From Volvariella volvacea V23 (taxonomy: Eukaryota; Basidiomycota; Agaricomycetes; Agaricales; Pluteaceae): a stretch of DNA of 64,000 nucleotides. Positions 1-12,128 of the stretch are shown piece by piece; position 1 is the stretch's first letter, and each line of letters opens with the position of its first letter. The notes below the pieces were generated by a model. That model was not told the DNA's origin, did not search any database, and was given only the letters and a program-made list of their open reading frames with translations. Location: positions 3,798,499 through 3,862,498 of the forward strand of contig KB722736.1 in assembly GCA_000349905.1 (NCBI GenBank). Reading direction: 5' to 3'. A program made the position numbers and the translations under genes.

Positions 1-285
1 GCCCCTCGGCTCGATGAGCTCCAAAGCTTGGAGTGGGCAATCTACTCCCTCGACATATCTCGAACTCATTGCACTTGTTAAGCAGTGGCGGGAACGTAGC
101 CAATCCGAAGTGGAACTTCTAGCAAAACAGTGATGTGGCCTACCAACAGGCGACTTGATATCAATGATTATTTTGACATGGTTCATCAGGCAATTCTCTT
201 TCCATGCTACATGCACATCGTAGGCAATGAAAAGGTCAGGGTCTTGAATGGACAATACTACGATGGTACTTATATCTTCATCAAT

Positions 286-1508
286 TTATAATACAAGTAA
301 GCGATTCAAATGCTTCTTTCCCAAAACAGCAATCACGGCCCGTTTGAGCCTCCCCAGACGAGAACGCAGCATCGAGGATATAAGCCCATCCGAGGTCAAC
401 GCACATATCCTTATCGTCAAGCTGGTCGCCTTTGGCCAAATACCGGTCTGGGAGTCATCCGAGGTGTCGATTGTCAGGGCTTTAATAAGAGCGTCAAGAG
501 TATAGGCACAGAAAGAGACCTCTTCGAGGTCGGCGAAGGCGGGGATAGATAGGAAGTCCATGAATTCCTGGGTCATCTCGGGGCCCCTGGCGGTGAGGAA
601 GTTGAAGTGCCTGAGTCGGCATTGTGACGCGGAGAGGAAGCGCTCTACCTCGGTGATGAGGCGCGGTGAAGCGACGTGCAAAAGCGTAAACACCTTCAAC
701 GCGGGGCATACTAACTGAGGGAGAAATGTAGAAAACGAGGGGTCTTTGCAGCTCAAAATCAGTTCGGTGTGGTGGAATCGAATGACTGGTGGGGATCGGG
801 GGTGTAACCAAGCTGTCCAAGGCTAGAGCTCCTCTGGACGATTTCGCGGAGTGAGTCGTGAGATATGGGGCAAACGAGCTCGAGGGAGGTTAGTCTCTCC
901 CATGGAAAAATGGGCAAAAGGCCGTCGGGCAGATTGTCAAGCACCACGCTGTGGAGACGTGGAGCTGACCCAATGACCATTCAGGCTTGGCATTGGAGGT
1001 CCAGAGGCCATTCATGGACGTCAAGCTGCACTGATTCAAGAGACACTAGCGATCCTCGTGGTACGTTGCATAACCCATAATGGGGGTAACTCTGGGAAAG
1101 ACGAAACTTAATATCTTTCCAACGGTGAACTTGGGTAATAAAGAGGTGTATGATCTCGCCCGTCAGATAGGTTGGTTTCCTACAGCTTGGTGGGTGCAAG
1201 GTGAGTGGATCCGACCCACCCCGAAACAACCAGAGCTCGGCGAGAGGATAATGTGAAGGCTTGGGGTCTGAGATCGATATTACCGACCAAATGTCAGGAA
1301 GAGAGGCTAAAGCATTCCTCCACTGATGGCAGACATGTGCTGCAGGAGCCATCCGCCAATAAGCCTCGATAATGTCGTTATGACGCCACGCTAACGCTCC
1401 GGTTACGCCACAAAATTCCCTGAGCATTTTGTACAGAACTTCGAGTGGGATTGCTTCAACCCCTACGCCTAAAGCTAGGATGAGCTCACTGCACGGGGTA
1501 CTAAGGGT
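286..1508 (-). pseudogene. F-box/LRR-like protein, degraded
   Basis: Reading on the minus strand, an F-box-like N-terminal segment (core around ELILALGV, then HVCHQWRNALASLPDIWS) leads into leucine-rich text such as RLTSLELVCPISHDSLREI and PALKVFTLLHVASPRL. This is the layout of the very large basidiomycete F-box families that feed targets to SCF ubiquitin ligases. The frame is broken twice. A TGA at 981-983 is followed directly, in the same frame, by further coherent LRR text. Near 775-790 the text moves to another frame, with no intron of plausible size between. The ATG at 1427 is not a convincing start because the coherent frame continues upstream to about 1508. I infer a decaying copy; sequencing error could explain one lesion but less easily both. 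Confidence 0.5.
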
Positions 1509-1700
1509 ACAAGCTCGCTAACCGTGTTTTCCAGGCCCTAGGCCCAAGTCTCGTATATCCCCTATCACAACTTCCGATGGGTCATTGCTAACATCAAAAG
1601 GCAGATGCTTTCTCCAAAACTCTCGCTCTGCCAAAGACCAAGAGATGAACACCAGATAAGAGACACAGGCGAGGGACGAGCCATGGATGTTCGTCTTCAA

Positions 1701-4700
1701 GAGTTTGGGATCGAATTCACAACTTTATCCTTTTTATACCAAAACAACCGCGAGACAGGCAGCGGGATAGCCTATTATTACCATCCCGCCGTGGTCCTAT
1801 TGGGTGCCGGTAAAGGTGCGATCACCTATGCGCCAAGGCACCTCGGAAGTATTTTTGCTAAACAGGCTCAACAACGAGATTTTGAAGGTCGTCGCTGGGG
1901 GAAGGACAAAGTTTTTTGGTTGGGATATACATCTCTGTGACATTCAAAGCAACTCGAGAGATTAAAGATGGATTCAGCTTCCGATGAGCGCGTGGCGCGC
2001 CTCAGTGTATTGGCGAGCGGTGGTAACCTGATAGCCTCCGAATCGAAGTCAGGTCGTACCAGGTCAGTGAAGCACTAGTTAGGCGTCGTACGTGCATAGT
2101 GTCATGGGATCCAACGTCCCAGTTGGCTGAATTGGAATAAAATAGGATGTTCTCCCAACGGAAGTATGGCGTCATGAAATCCCTCGTACCACCCTCTGCA
2201 AAAAAAAAAAAAAAGAACCTTTCCAATGGAATGGATCTATCTGTAAGTAGAGTGCTGAGAACGAGCTCACAGAGGGGTAAAAACACGCGATTTCTTCACC
2301 ATTCAAATGTGGGTTGGTTGGGTCGTGCTCTGGTTGTCCCTTCACTCGTCAAGGGAGATCCGGGCATGATAACGTATCAACCTGTTAATAACTCAGCGAG
2401 TAAGTCGACAGGGCTCAGCAACTAACTGCAGTTGTAATCGACGACTAAACACTGCTTCTTGCAGGTGCCATGAGTCCAGCACAGTGGATGACGCATGACG
2501 CATATGATCAAGGGAGCGGAACTCCCCGAATCTGCAGGTCTGCCATTACAACTCCGACAGGTCAGGCTGCGGGCTCCAAAAATACCCCTCTTCAACACCA
2601 ATTAAAGCTGTTGTAATATAAGCACTTCATAGTAAATGTCAACGCCGGGTATACCTACGATGTCAAAGGATTGCCCTGTCCATATTGATGGCATTATGTC
2701 ACCCCGCCATTCATTACCTGGGGAGAAAAGCCCGTCGATCGCGGTGTTCAAAATGATGCAGTGTCGGGAAGGTTAAATCTCCTTACTTACGCCATGCATG
2801 CATGCATGCAAAGCTCCGAGTCTCGACTTTGCACGCCTATTACCTACATACTACTGTATGTCGACTTGTCTGGGAGTCGAGCTTGTCATGTGTCTTGTGG
2901 TCCATTTGTGGAATAGCTGCGAAGGAGGAGATAAGGCTTATTGGCGCGCCGGCGCTTTCCGAGATGATATGTGATTGGAAATGGTAGCTGGAAATAAGGG
3001 AATATACTAACCTCGACTTGGAGGGTAGAGCTAGGCTTGGTGCCAGGCTTGTCAGGTTGGATTGGCGTATAGCGGGTTCTTAGTCGTTGATCGCCCCTAG
3101 TTCAGACCACCGGTGTCCATTGGCCATGCTTTCGCGGTCATGTATCGTGTACGGGAGTTTATAGGCCGTTGAGATAGGAGGAAGGACATCGAGATAGCCG
3201 ATAGCTCGCAATAGTGCGTGCGGTCTAATCGATTGGTGAGGACCAATAACAATGGCTAGTCGGATTTGAGTTGAAGAGAGCGAATGAAACGGTTACTTCC
3301 TTTCTCCATCCAGGCATAAATCCAGAACTTGGAGGCAAATCAAAGGCTCGTAGATAGGCATTATGACGCTTGATGGGTTGTTCGAAGGGCAAGCGATATG
3401 CTATGGATTGCGGCGCAATCTTTATCAATTATTTGTGCCCCAGATATTGGGGCAGGGAATTTAATTATGTGAGTCCTATATCACCTAGCCTGCCCGGAGG
3501 GAATGGGGCATCCTCTCATTGCGTTGGACAAAAAATAGATCGAGTACGGAGACATATTGCATTGATGAACTCACCCACGCCGGTGACTTGTCCAGAAATC
3601 AAAAAGCTGGGATATCAGAAAACCTCGATGCTCGCTTCGTACAGTACGGGGTCTTGCACAGGGGCTGAACACATTGCGATAAAAACCCTTGGAGTTTACA
3701 TCATTGGGCATCGTGTCGTGGAGGACCAATCCATTGCTAGCTGCATTTAGGCACGCCGGGGCACGTGTTAGCACGTTCTGGAATCTGGAAGCAAAGGTCG
3801 ACGACTAGGCAGACAGGAAATCAAACTCGTGGCTGGCGAGAAAGAAGCCCATTCGTCGACCGACTATCAAACCGCAAGCACAACACGCTTATTCACATGA
3901 TCGCGCAATATATTTGGGCATTGTGGGCGTGACGTCCTGATCTGATTTGTCGTTCGGGATGAATGCTGCCTTTGGCACTCTTGTCAAGTGGCCAATGGCG
4001 TATACTCATGTTTCTGCATTTGGTTAGAGCTGTGGTGCCGCATCTGTAGGATGTATGATGCCGCTGGCAAGTACTGCTTGGAACCAAGATGCAATATGGA
4101 ATCGCCAGAGGTGGTCCTCGCCCCGGGGACATTACATTGCACGGAAACAATTAGCAGACAGGAACGTACTATGAAACATTGAAAATTATTGGGCATCGGA
4201 GGCATCCTGTGCAATGACATGAGCACTGAACAATGGTATACGGAAGATGATGGTGGAATTCTATTGGACTTGCTCGGATTTGGTGAAGGAGCGAACGACG
4301 GCCGCAAACAAGGAAAGGTTCAAAAAGGGGATGTGGGCCAAATAGGGGTCAACAAAGATAGATCTGAGTTTCCGGGGGTCACCCTGGCAGTTGAATTGCC
4401 GGAGCAAAAATAAAAAGTAATTACAACTTGCAATCGTACCATCCTCTCCTCCTCCCCACCACCACCTCCTCGTCGCCACAACCACCGTTGGTGAACGTCA
4501 ACCGTTTGCCGTCCAGCACGGTGTCGCCGTCGGTCCATCTCTCACCAGATTAGACTTTTCCCGTTTACCCCTAGTCAGTTGGCTTTTTGTTTCCATATCC
4601 ATATACGCCAAACTGAACCAACAATTGCAGCTATATAACTCTTTTGTTTTAGAGCTCAACAGCACGTACATTCCTCGTCCCTTTTACGACGCAATCACCT

Positions 4701-4732
4701 CGGCTACCCATCCGACCTGATTGCTGCCCATC
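1701..4732. other. Intergenic, no supported gene
   Basis: About 3 kb in which only short unrelated reading frames occur, with no exon-intron pattern or family I recognise. It holds a run of about 14 A near 2200-2213 and a short CATG microsatellite at 2793-2809. The last 170 bases before the HMG-CoA reductase start are pyrimidine-rich. Confidence 0.5.
4629..4732 (+). promoter_or_regulatory. Putative HMGR core promoter and 5' leader
   Basis: A TATA-like stretch (CTATATAACTC) lies about 100 bases before the chosen ATG of HMG-CoA reductase, within a CT-rich leader typical of expressed fungal genes. This is composition and position only. I saw no convincing sterol-regulatory element. Confidence 0.3.
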
Positions 4733-7700
4733 ATGCGAGCACTACTCAGGCCATTCGCGATTCATGCGGCCTATTCGCCAATTGAGACCATAGTCTTCTT
4801 CGCTGTTGTGGGGACCCTTGGTTACTTCTACATCCTATCCGCCATCAAACATTCTGCCTTCCTCGCACCCCCGTCACCACCTCGACTCCGTCCTGCTTAT
4901 GCTGTGTTGGTTCAAGACGAATGGAAGGCGGTGTCAGAGCATGCCTGGTCTCATCCAAAGTCAGGCGCGATATCCCTAGAACTACAACAACTAGTCTTCT
5001 CTGTCGAGCCTTCCTTGAGAACGAAAGACGTGCGTAACCTTGTTCTCACATCGCGATGCGCCTATTGACAGATTTACCCCTTTCCCAGGATGCGATCACG
5101 ATGGACATGTCTCCCATAGCCCAATCAACCCTCAACTTCACCAGTCAGCTCACGCAGACCTTCCAGACCACCGCCGGCCGTAAATTTTCCTCCGTTTGCC
5201 ATCAGCCAGATGCCGTTCGCTTGAATGGATCCACTGACGGTCCGCAAATCGCATCAGCTTGCTTTACTCACCAGCAAGCGTCGCCAAGAGCATTCATCGA
5301 GACACTCAGTTTTATACCTGGGGCGCGGGACGAGTTTGTGAACACCTTGAATCGTCATTCAAAGTTCAGCACGGATGAAAATGGGGTGCGCTTTGAGGTT
5401 GAGGGAAAGCAGCCAGAGCCTATTGGACAAATGAGGAGTAGTAAATGGGTTGCATATGCCGCGCGAGCTCTAGTGATGCGCTTCTGGGAACTGGCCAAGG
5501 TATGCGAGTGATCTCTAATTGCGCCTAAAGTCTAACTCTGCCATCAGAAAGCCGATTCGCTAGATATCCTGCTAGTTCTTGCCGGCTACGTTTGCATGCA
5601 TATTACTTTCATCCTACTGTTCTCCCGATCCCGTCAACTTGGTTCCAACTTCTGGTTACCCTTCGCCATTCTCTCGTCGGCCGTTCTTGCTCTGCTTTTG
5701 TCCCTTCCTCTCGCAATGTGGCTCCGAATCCCACTGGACCCGGTTGCACTCACGGAAGCCCTTCCATTTTTGGTTTGCACTGTCGGTTTTGATAAACCTC
5801 TTCGGTTGGCCCGTGCCGTATTCAAGCACCCACATCTCACTACACCCGTTGGGGGCGTCAACACCAATGGACAATTGAAACCCGCGGGCAAGATTATTAC
5901 GGAATGCCTGGACAAGGTTTACATTCCAATTATTCGGGACTACATACTCGAAATCGCTGTCTTGGTCGTTGGAGCCAACAGCAGGGTTGCAGGCCTGAAG
6001 GAAGTTTGTGCCTTGGCCGCCATCCTGTTAGCTGTTGACTGCTTATTGCTGTGCACATATTTGTCTTCTATCCTGTGTATCATGATTGAGGTATGTTTCT
6101 CCTTGGATTATCCCTTTTGGCTCCGCAAGGCCGTGCAACAAATGCCCCAAACGGGTAAGCTTAACCCACGTGGGGATTGTTGCTCGTTCCGCATTGGGAC
6201 GGACTGAGTAAAGTTACACCCGTGTTCCGTCCTGATCGTTCCTCCGTCATATTCCTATCAATCCGCTGCAGTTGGAACGAAGAACTTACGAGATTTTCCC
6301 CGCAGGTGAGGAGGATAAAGACCGTTCGAGCTATGAGCAGACCCCGGTCACCATCCNNNNNNNNNNNNNNNNNNNNNNNNNNNNNNNNNNNNNNNNNNNN
6401 NNNNNNNNNNNNNNNNNNNNNNNNNNNNNNNNNNNNNNNNNNNNNNNNNNNNNNNNGGTTCAAGTCTATCGTCTCCAACAGTCACTACAGCTTCAGGAAG
6501 GACAACGCCGAATCCGCAGGGGCTCCGCCATCGGCTCTCCTCGACATTGTTGGGCGTTAAGGGGGCAAGTTTGCAGCCCTCAACAAAGGCTCAGGACAAA
6601 CCGGAAAATCCTGTTGCACGCCTGAAGTTGCTCCTCGTAAGTCCGTTTAGAAGTTGCGCCACCAATTGTATTGACTCGTCCCTAGATTGCCGCCTTCCTG
6701 ATTCTTCATATCTTGAATCTATGCGCACCCCTTGCACCCACTCCACTACATAGCCACACCAGCGCACTGCGCACTCAACGCAAGGTCGACCTCAGCACAC
6801 CCACCGTCCAATCCGTCCTTTCGTCTCTGGCGAGGATCGAAGATTCTGTCGACTCAGAAATCGATCCCGAAATCATCGTCAAGGTCTCACAACCAGTCCA
6901 TATTCGCGTTCACCCACCTGCTTCCCTTATCGCTGCTGTTCAACACCAACATCAAGATGCCCCCGCACGCAGGTCTACATCCGACATCGTCGAGAACTTC
7001 ATGTCCAGCTGGACCAGACTCGTCGGCGATCCAGTCCTATCTAAATGGATCGTCGTCGTCCTGGCCATCAGCATCAGCTTGAACGGATATCTGCTCAAGG
7101 GTATTGCGGCTGGTTTAGGTGCAAAGAGTCCCAACACGAAGGGTGGCGTTCGGTTCTTTGGAGAGGAGGCTGAGTCGGCCGCAAAGAAGGAAGTCGAGGC
7201 TCCAAAGGAGACACCCGCACCTGCCTATGCACCACCTTCCCCGCCTCGACCTGCCCCCATCCCCCGTGTTGTTGCGCCACCGAAGCCTGTTTCCTCACCC
7301 ACAGTTGAACATGTCCCCACCTTTACACTCGATGACGTCGATCGCCGCCTCAGAGCACGAAGACTCACCGTTACCGCCCGCTCTCCCAAGAGTAGCAACG
7401 ACAAGTCGGAATCCGAATCCTCCTCCGATGAGCCGGAGACTGTCAGAAGCTTGGAGGAGTGCATTGATATCTTCGAGAACGGACCTCGCCCATTAAGTGT
7501 CTCGCTATCCCTCTTGAACGACGAGGAAGTCATCTTGTTGGCTCAGAACGGCAAGATTGCGGCTTATGCGTTGGAGAAGGTTTTGGGACCTACTGAGCTG
7601 GAGAGAGCCGTCCGGATTCGCCGTGCTTTGATTTCGCGTTCCTCGTCGACGAAGACTCTGGAGACATCGGATATCCCTATGCAAGATTACGACTACTCCC

Positions 7701-9088
7701 GCGTTCTCGGTGCTTGCTGCGAGAATGTCATCGGTTACATTCCCCTCCCACTTGGTATCGCTGGCCCTCTGAACATCGATGGCCAATCGACGCTTATCCC
7801 GATGGCCACTGCTGAAGGAACGCTCGTCGCTTCGACCTCTCGTGGTTGCAAGGCCCTGAATGCAGGTGGAGGCGTGTCTACAGCTGTTACTCGGGATGGT
7901 ATGACCCGTGGACCTGCGATCGATTTCCCTTCGGTTATAGTTGCTGCTGAGGCCAAGGCTTGGGTTGATTCCGAGGAGGGTTATAGCATCATCAAGGAGG
8001 CTTTCGAGTCAACCTCGCGGTTCGCCAAGCTACGGGACTTGAAGACCGCTCTCGCAGGAAGGACGTTGTACATCCGATTCGCTACTGCAACTGGTGACGC
8101 TATGGGCATGAACATGATCTCGAAGGGAACAGAGAAGGCCCTGGAAGTCATGCAGAAGTTCTTTCCCGATATGATCGTCCTCGCGCTCTCTGGCAATTAC
8201 TGCACGGACAAGAAGCCGGCCGCTATCAACTGGATTGAGGGTAGAGGAAAGAGTGTCGTCGCTGAAGCTGTTATCCCGGGCAAGATCGTCAAGACAGTGT
8301 TGAAGACCACTGTGGAGGCGTTGGTGAATTTGAATATCAAGAAGAACTTGGTCGGAAGCGCTATGGCGGGATCGATTGGAGGATTCAACGCCCACGCAGC
8401 GAATATCTTGACGGCGATATTTTTGGCGACGGGTCAGGACCCCGCGCAGAATGTGGAAAGCTCGAATTGTATGACCTTGATGGAAGCGTGAGTGGGCCGT
8501 TTTTGCGGAAACACTTTCGATTCGAGCATGTGGACTGACTATATGTGCGTTATTAGGACGAATAACGGCGAAGACCTTTTGATGACCATCACGATGCCCT
8601 CGATCGAAGTCGGAACCGTCGGCGGTGGAACGGTTCTTGCTCCTCAACAGGGTGTTTTGGAGATGCTCGGAATCAAGGGTGCTCACCCAACACAACCAGG
8701 AAAGAACGCAGAGCAGCTGGCACGCATCATCGCTGCGGCCGTTATGGCTGGTGAATTGTCGCTCCTGAGTGCGTTGGCAGCAGGACACTTGGTTAGGGCG
8801 CACTTGGTGCATAACAGGAGTCAGACGAATACCCCGGCTGCTTCGAGACCTGCTACTCCCGGTGGACCGTTGGTGGCGGGGGGTGGGACGGGTGGGCAGA
8901 TTGGAAACGGAAGAAACACGAGTGCGTTGGCACCACCGCCGCCGACGACGAGTGCACCACCCGCTGTTGGGGTGAGCGAGAAGGAGAGTGCGGGCGAGAA
9001 GGCGAAGGCGTCGGTGTCGGCTCCTCATGGATTGACGCCCTCGAGCTCGACGTCTTCATTGCCCCCTTACTCGGCGGAGAGCAAGTAA
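4733..9088 (+). CDS. HMG-CoA reductase (multi-exon, contains an assembly gap)
   Basis: Reduces HMG-CoA to mevalonate with NADPH, the committed step of sterol and isoprenoid synthesis, in the ER membrane. Exons read as 4733-5029, 5089-5499, 5548-6090, 6306-6636 (with the gap), 6686-8487 and 8557-9088, all phase-consistent. The N-terminal half is membrane-bound with a sterol-sensing-like domain (DILLVLAGY, then LGSNFWLPF). The catalytic half shows [17 protein letters not shown], the catalytic Glu in [17 protein letters not shown], the Lys in NYCTDKKPA, the Asp in [12 protein letters not shown], and the His in [10 protein letters not shown] low-complexity Pro/Ser/Thr tail of about 90 residues follows. 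The ATG at 4733 is the first in frame with the hydrophobic N-terminus. Intron 3 (6091-6305) is long for this gene, and the gap hides part of the linker. Visible coding is about 1271 residues plus the gap. Confidence 0.95.
6357..6456. other. Assembly gap (100 N) inside HMGR exon 4
   Basis: Exactly 100 N, so a placeholder of unknown true size. The exon is open on both sides in frames that require the real gap length to be a multiple of three if no intron is hidden in it. The flanking codes are Ser/Arg/Pro-rich ([10 protein letters not shown] before, [13 protein letters not shown] after). Confidence 0.95.
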
Positions 9089-9900
9089 GATCGCCATATC
9101 CTCACCTTCCGTCACCCCTCTGTTCCATCTACAATTCATGATTCTGCATTATACGCAAAAAAAAACATAAAACTTTATTATCCCCTCCGCCAACCCTCTA
9201 TGCCCTACTACTATCCTCACGCACTTGACCCTTACATTTACCCACTTCCCATTCGATGCTAACCCACAACGCACGTATCACACACTAAACTAAACACCAC
9301 CACAACAACTCAAAGACCCCCTCCTACCAGATCAACAATCGCACGCACTCGCTCCTCCACTTGCCCGCTCCCCCACTTCCCTCAAATCGCAAACTCACCT
9401 GAATTATTGATATTCTGCTCCTTCTTGTTTTATCATTGACACTTTTTTTGATTCTTGTTTAACCTTTACTTTCGGATTTCCATTGACCCCATTTTCGTTT
9501 TCAAGTTTGTTTCGTTTTTGCTGATGCTGCTTTGCTTTGCGAGATCGTTTCGGTCGTTGATGTTGATGCCGTTTGTTAGCACGGATTATCAAATGTGCTA
9601 CAATTCCACCAAATGAATTGGTTCATGCATGGTTCAGATACTACTACTACATATTTGGGCGCTGCGAGTGCATTATCAGGCTTGCTTTTTTATCGTTATT
9701 CCACGTCTCCCCTCCCCTGCCCCCTCCCTTGTTTACTGTACTCCGAGTCGTTACCCATGCAGCTCATGATTAGGTTTCGTATCTATTGCGTTGTTGTGGA
9801 TATTGGATAATTGAATATCTTTCCTCCTGAATCCGTAGTCGATGGACGGACTGATGTCGAGTTCTCTCAGCAAGTGAGGGGCTTGTGATCAATTGTGTTG
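9089..9900. other. HMGR 3' region, no gene
   Basis: CT-rich, low-complexity sequence downstream of the HMGR stop, probably 3' UTR and terminator region. No exon pattern seen on either strand. Confidence 0.45.
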
Positions 9901-10620
9901 TGCAACACAAGGAGCACACAAAAATAATTTTTCACACGAACACCATTCAATTATTGGATTGTCCAGTTAGCCGACAACTTTTCTTGTGACCCAGAATGCA
10001 TGATTTCGATACGAAATCAAAGCTATCAATCTACACATGCTAAATATGGAGTATCATTTGGATTGAATCAGATGGGAGAGAGCAACATTAAAGACAAATC
10101 CAAAAGGGGTGGTAAGATATCATACTCAGAACACCCAGTATGCTTGGTAATTGCACAGTGCAATCTAATCTTGAGCACCCACAAACTACATCATCATGCT
10201 CAAGTGTTTGATGCACATGAGCACCTGTACTAAATACTTATATTCACCTCTCATATTTTGCTGATTCATGGTCTTGTTCTCATCAAGATGTATTGTTTGC
10301 AATACCGATCATTGCCTCACTGTTTTAGTGCATCTCAGAACTAAGCAAGTCATTTAATAAGGTGTATACATAATCTATAATATTTACATATTGTTAAATT
10401 GTTCAAATGAGAGATCACAATCTGCCCCATGGCAATGACATGCTGAATCTATTCCAGTGGCCACTTGATTTTGATATGAGTAGGTCACAAGCTCTGGCAA
10501 ATAATGAAAAGATGGAACAATTTAAAAAAAAAATATATATGGGACACAAGAAGAAGGTAGACCTTTGTGATGAGCAACCCAAAGACTAAATCAATAATAT
10601 AACTATTAACTAGCTCAAGC

Positions 10621-12062
10621 CAGTGCTTTCCAAGTCTAGAACATAAGTATAGGACTTGGTCTTTTTGATGCAGCCTCTTCTTGGAGTTTGCCACATAAAG
10701 TGTGGTAAGTCCTGGAAATTGTTAGCTGATGCTAAGGACTCAGCATGCAGACACCTCCCTCAGCAATTTCACCATAAAATGTGGCAATTCTTGGACTTTA
10801 CTGCTGCATGCTCATTCTTGTCATCTTTCTTAAAATGTGGCAAATTCCAGGATTTACCCAATTTACACTCTACTAAATCATATTTTATAATAATTGTAGA
10901 TACAAATTAGGTGCATTTAATATGGAATATGTATGCATAATTAGCTATATTTGTTTCCTACTTATTATACATTCAATAATCCCTCAGCAATTTTGAATTA
11001 TTATATTTTGGTTGAGTTCAATGAAAGTTTGTATTACATTTTAGAACCATGAGAGATATTAACACTGCACTTTGCACATGTGTTCTACACATAAAATAGA
11101 AGATTTCTCTCTCTTATAGCTAAAAAAATATATGAAAAACCTGTAGAGATACTGACCATTTTATGTTTTTCTCACTAAAAAATTGCATCACATCCAATAA
11201 ATGTGAAGCACACATTAAAACTAGTATAACCATTGGATTCTACATAAAAGATGGCACAGAACCTGTTATAACATTACAAGATTCTGTGAAGAATTGATTG
11301 AGCAATGGGGTATACAGATAGAATAGAACATGCCACATTTTGTGACCAAGAATAGTGTTACAGTTTTTCCACATGTATACATTTAACTTCAAGTTTATCT
11401 ATCTTATCTTATCAGATTAGATATGCATATTATCTTGTTTCCTTTTAGTAATACTCCTTTTAGGTCAGTTTTCAGAAGTTATTCCATTGATATATCACAT
11501 GCTGATCCCACTTTTGATCCTGAGCAATCTAGATTGATCCAGTAATCCAAATGGGACAAGCCATTGATTCATCACATGTACTCTGATCTGGATGCTAGTC
11601 CAGACCAGAGTAACATGTGATTATATACTCAACATCAACTTGGCAGTAGTGACTAGATACTGTAAACTATAAACTATTACAAATAAGGTTTTATCAGAAT
11701 GTATTTAAGTAAGACCATCTGAAGTATTGCTCCTCAAATTGAATAACATTTCTTACTGCTCTCTAGTCACTTCTAAGGCTCTCCCACCTTGACTCTTTTG
11801 CTCTAAATAAGTACAAACAAGAGTAAGTCTTAGATTTGTGATACAGAACTTACTGCATTTTAAGGAAAGTGCTGAGACAAAAACTCACCAGCAAAGTTCA
11901 GAACTTTTTGCACTTTATGTGGAAAATGCCACTGCAGCTGTCTGCTTGCCAAGTCCTAAGTAATGGCTATCACATTTTGGAACTTATGTGGCAAACTCTG
12001 GGGGGGAGCTGCATCAAAAAGACCAAGTCCTACACTTACATTCCAGACTTGAGCACAGGTTC
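10621..12062. mobile_element. Fold-back-like element with long inverted repeats
   Basis: The left arm (about 10632-10880) and the right arm (about 11850-12052) are imperfect inverted copies of each other. They share a perfect 25-base core at 10650-10674 and 12008-12032, and weaker matching over roughly 200 bases. Within the arms a short motif of the type AAAATGTGGCAAATTCC recurs several times (around 10690, 10775, 10833 and, inverted, 11330, 11905 and 11985). The roughly 1 kb between the arms codes for nothing. This fits a non-autonomous fold-back or MITE-like transposon. No target-site duplication could be fixed with confidence, so the outer ends are approximate. Confidence 0.5.
11572..11620. 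repeat. Near-perfect hairpin
   Basis: Two arms of about 21-22 bases are inverted copies with one indel and one substitution around a loop of about 6 bases. The ends read TCACATGT and ACATGTGA. The hairpin lies inside the AT-rich inverted-repeat element. Confidence 0.65.
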
Positions 12063-12128
12063 TGTGGGAACAGATAGGTATGAGACTATGCTCAGAAGAA
12101 TTGTGACACACCCCTATTTCAATACCTA

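Noticed and set aside
4690..4705. Possible sterol-regulatory element (ATCACCTCGG) near the HMGR start
   Set aside because: Only a partial match to sterol element patterns and a single copy; chance occurrence is likely.
8030..9028. 332-codon open frame on the minus strand
   Set aside because: It is antisense to the conserved catalytic exons of HMG-CoA reductase and has biased Arg/Ser/His composition typical of a shadow frame.
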